From Pseudoxanthomonas composti (GTDB lineage: Bacteria; Pseudomonadota; Gammaproteobacteria; Xanthomonadales; Xanthomonadaceae), in NCBI RefSeq assembly GCF_004122095.1, contig NZ_SAWZ01000005.1, positions 124,001 through 188,000 on the forward strand: a stretch of 64,000 nt of DNA, given 5' to 3'. Made by a program: the position numbers and the translations under genes. The first letter of the stretch is position 1. Every line of letters begins with the position of its first letter. The notes below the pieces were generated by a model, which was not told the DNA's origin, did not search any database, and saw only the letters and a list, made by a program, of their open reading frames with translations. This document shows, one piece after another, positions 61,984-64,000 of the stretch.

Positions 61984-63159
61984 ATGACCGCCACCGCCCT
62001 GCTGCCCGACGCACGCCAGGACCTGGATGCCGCGCTGCACCTGGACCTGTCCGCCGCCGCAGGCGGCGATGGTCTGGCCTACGGACGCGTGGTGGCGACC
62101 TGCCAGAACACGGTGACCGCCATCGCCCTGGCGATCACCCGCGATGTCCAGGCCAGCGAGGACATCGCCCAGGAAGCCTTCCTGCGGGCCTGGCAGCAGC
62201 TGAGCCGGCTGCACAACCACGCCAGCTTCCTGCCCTGGCTGCGGCAGATCACCCGCAACCTGGCGCGCGACTGGCTGCGCAGCCAGCGCGGCCGGCCGAT
62301 GACCGGCGAGGTGGCCGAGATCGCCATCGGCATGGCCGCAGACCCCGCGCCGGAGCCGGCGCAGCGGCTGGTGGCGCTGGAAGAAGAGCGCGCCGCCACC
62401 GAGATCATCTCCAGCCTGCCCGAGGACAGCCGCGAGACCCTGCTGCTGTTCTATCGCGAGGGCCAGAGCTCGCAGCAGGTGGCGCAACTGCTGGGCATCA
62501 GCGACGCGGCCGTGCGCAAGCGCCTCTCCCGCGCCCGCGAAGCCGTGCGCGAAGAGCTGCTGCAACGCTTCGGCCGCTTCGCCCGTGGCAGCGCGCCGTC
62601 CACCGCCTTCACCGCCACCCTGGTCGGCGTGCTGGGGCTGGCGGCCAAGCCCGCCGCCGCGGCAGGCGTGGAGGCTGCGGCGGTTTCGGTTGGCGGCGGC
62701 CTGCTGGGCAAGTGGCTCGTGGGCAGCGCCGCCGCGGGTGCCGGCGCGCTGGCAGGCGGGCTGCTCAGCGGCGGCCTCACTGCCTGGCTGATGCGCGGGG
62801 TGCTGTTCCGCTTCACCGAAACCCAGGCCGAGCGCCGCATGGTGTGGCGGGCGTATTGCCGCTACCTGGCCATCGGCATCGGCTGCGTCCTGGTGGGGAC
62901 CTTGGTGGCGCTGACCACCACCAGCGCCTGGGCGCTGGCCGCCACCCTGGTGGCCGGCATCGGCATCGTCACCTGCGAGCAGCTGGGACCGCTGCGTCGG
63001 GTAATGCAGCCGCTGATCGCTCGCGACACCGCGCGCGATCGTCAGGGCGCGCGCAGGCGGCAGATGGCCTACCGGCTGAGCTTCGGCATGACCGGGACCG
63101 TCCTGAGCAATTTCGCGCTGGTGGTGATGGTGCTGCCGTTGATCCTCCAGCGCCTGTAG
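61984..63159 (+). CDS. ECF sigma factor with membrane C-terminal domain (copy 1)
   Basis: 391 residues. Sigma region 2 (about 35-100, DVQASEDIAQEAFLRAWQQL) and region 4 (about 140-190, SQQVAQLLGISDAAVRKRLS). After this a 200-residue Ala/Gly-rich tail carries about four membrane helices, so the sigma factor is probably membrane-bound. AAGGAGA precedes the ATG. A paralogue follows 58 bp downstream. No separate anti-sigma gene is seen; the tail may do that work. Confidence 0.85.
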   Translation: MTATALLPDARQDLDAALHLDLSAAAGGDGLAYGRVVATCQNTVTAIALAITRDVQASEDIAQEAFLRAWQQLSRLHNHASFLPWLRQITRNLARDWLRSQRGRPMTGEVAEIAIGMAADPAPEPAQRLVALEEERAATEIISSLPEDSRETLLLFYREGQSSQQVAQLLGISDAAVRKRLSRAREAVREELLQRFGRFARGSAPSTAFTATLVGVLGLAAKPAAAAGVEAAAVSVGGGLLGKWLVGSAAAGAGALAGGLLSGGLTAWLMRGVLFRFTETQAERRMVWRAYCRYLAIGIGCVLVGTLVALTTTSAWALAATLVAGIGIVTCEQLGPLRRVMQPLIARDTARDRQGARRRQMAYRLSFGMTGTVLSNFALVVMVLPLILQRL

Positions 63160-63163
63160 CGCG

Positions 63164-63190
63164 TGTCACATCGCCCGCCCCGGCGTGTCC
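63164..63190 (+). promoter_or_regulatory. Shared GTCACAT-N16-TCC motif upstream of sigma factor 2
   Basis: GTCACAT at 63165-63171, 16 bp, then TCC. It matches the site upstream of copy 1 in sequence and spacing. A TAGGAT (63196-63201) may be an ordinary -10 as well. Confidence 0.5.
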
Positions 63191-63217
63191 TGCTCTAGGA
63201 TCGCACCGGACACGCCC

Positions 63218-64000
63218 ATGACCACGACCACCTTTGACCTTGACCTGACCCTGCGCCGCGAGCTGCCCGCCGCCGCCGCAGGCGACCCTGCGGCCTATGG
63301 GCGCATCGTCGGCGCCTGCCAGAACACCGTCACTGCCGTGGCCTGGGCCATCACCCGCGACGTACAGGCCAGCGAGGACATCGCCCAGGAAACCTTCATC
63401 AGCGCCTGGCGGCACCTGGGCCGGCTGAAGCAGCCGGACAGCTTCCTGCCCTGGGTGCGCCAGATCGCCCGCAACCTGGCGCGCAACCACCTGCGCAACG
63501 CCCGCCACCGCCCGTTCAATGGCGAGCAGGCGGAACTGGCCATCGAACTGGCCGCCGACACCGCGCCCACGCCTGACGAGCGCCTGCTGCAGACCGAGGA
63601 GGAGGCCGTGGCCGCCGAGGTCATCGCCGCCCTGCCCGAGGACGCGCGCGAAACCCTGCTGCTGTTCTACCGCGAAGGCCAGAGCTCGCAGCAGGTCGCC
63701 ACCCTGCTGGGCCTGACCGATGCGGCCGTGCGCAAGCGCCTCTCGCGCGCCCGCGCCGCCGTGCGCGAAGAAATGCTGGCGCGCTTTGGCGAGTTCGCCC
63801 GCAGTTCCGCGCCCGCGGCCGGCTTTGCCACCGTGGTCACTGCCGCCCTGGCCCTGGCCAGTCCGCCGGCCGCGGCGGCGACCGTGCTGGGCCTGACCGG
63901 CGCGGCCGGTGGCAAGACCCTGGCGCAGCTGCTGCTGGGCACGCTGGGCAGCGTAGGCGTGGGCCTGTCGGGCGCCGCGATCGGCATCTGGTGGGGCCTG
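63218..64000 (+). CDS. ECF sigma factor with membrane C-terminal domain (copy 2, 3' end off window)
   Basis: 261 residues are visible. It repeats copy 1: DVQASEDIAQETFISAWRHL (region 2) and SQQVATLLGLTDAAVRKRLS (region 4), followed by an Ala-rich and hydrophobic tail that is not complete here. The intact copy could have four membrane helices like copy 1. ATG 63218 has no strong ribosome site. The two probably arose by tandem duplication. Confidence 0.83.
   Translation, partial: MTTTTFDLDLTLRRELPAAAAGDPAAYGRIVGACQNTVTAVAWAITRDVQASEDIAQETFISAWRHLGRLKQPDSFLPWVRQIARNLARNHLRNARHRPFNGEQAELAIELAADTAPTPDERLLQTEEEAVAAEVIAALPEDARETLLLFYREGQSSQQVATLLGLTDAAVRKRLSRARAAVREEMLARFGEFARSSAPAAGFATVVTAALALASPPAAAATVLGLTGAAGGKTLAQLLLGTLGSVGVGLSGAAIGIWWGL

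Noticed and set aside
63164-63190. TGTCACA upstream of sigma factor 2 as a PHO box
   Set aside because: No repeat at 11 bp; the spacing to GTCC and the match to the copy-1 site fit an ECF promoter better.
1-64000. tRNA, rRNA, CRISPR, prophage or IS elements
   Set aside because: I looked for conserved tRNA/rRNA sequences, regular spacer arrays and transposase motifs and saw none; a tRNAscan and IS search would be decisive.

Overview
The window is about 70% GC and coding on almost every base. The gene content and neighbourhoods point to a gammaproteobacterium of the family Xanthomonadaceae, in or near Pseudoxanthomonas, Stenotrophomonas or Lysobacter. The evidence is the phoB-phoR-ppk-ppx block, creB-creC-creD next to rlmJ, a Xanthomonas-type 'pathogenicity-like' membrane protein, GTAG-type REP palindromes, and several apparently leaderless genes. 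The genus cannot be fixed from the sequence alone. I see no rRNA, tRNA, CRISPR array, phage or transposase; this looks like a chromosomal core region with some accessory regulatory cassettes.

Layout. 1-2.4 kb: a thiol-redox pair (AhpD-like protein, glutaredoxin 3) divergent from the BepA-like M48 metalloprotease. 2.6-8.4 kb: phosphate sensing and polyphosphate metabolism (phoB, phoR, ppk, ppx). 8.5-11.5 kb: a GAF-EAL phosphodiesterase, then a glycosyltransferase-PAP2 phosphatase pair behind a PHO-box-like site. 11.5-12.0 kb: first REP cluster. 12-20.3 kb: secreted M28 peptidase, nitrilase/GNAT pair, creBCD and rlmJ. 20.4-26.3 kb: GNAT, mfd, a CPA2 antiporter and a 60-residue protein. 26.5-33.2 kb: ilvE, a degenerate histidine-phosphatase lipoprotein, nfi, two pirins and an aldehyde dehydrogenase. 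33.4-37.7 kb: a tripartite EmrAB/OprM-type efflux operon. 37.7-38.3 kb: second REP cluster, in inverted orientation. 38.3-42.3 kb: a PotFGHI-type polyamine ABC transporter. 42.5-49 kb: a PleD-like diguanylate cyclase, an MHS-family transporter, serB, an omega-aminotransferase and a DUF445 protein. 49.2-56.3 kb: a signalling cassette of CheY-like receiver, MshEN-repeat/CheX protein, CHASE-PAS hybrid kinase with HPt, and REC-HD-GYP. 56.4-64 kb: rlmKL, a hydrolase/MOSC pair, an AmpD-like amidase, tesB, a pathogenicity-like protein, and two tandem sigma factors with membrane tails, the second running off the end.

How it fits together. Three circuits stand out. (1) PhoBR, with PHO-box-like repeats in front of phoB and in front of the glycosyltransferase/PAP2 pair, suggests phosphate-starvation membrane lipid remodelling next to polyphosphate metabolism. 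(2) Cyclic-di-GMP signalling is dense: an EAL protein, a GGEEF protein with an I-site, an HD-GYP protein, and a protein joining four MshEN-like repeats to an apparently intact CheX phosphatase beside its probable receiver partner. (3) CreBC has a cre-tag-like direct repeat upstream of creD and shares a 31-bp divergent promoter region with rlmJ. Two repeat families decorate intergenic regions: GTAG-type REP doublets and a purine-rich element that forms a perfect 34-bp inverted repeat at one site.
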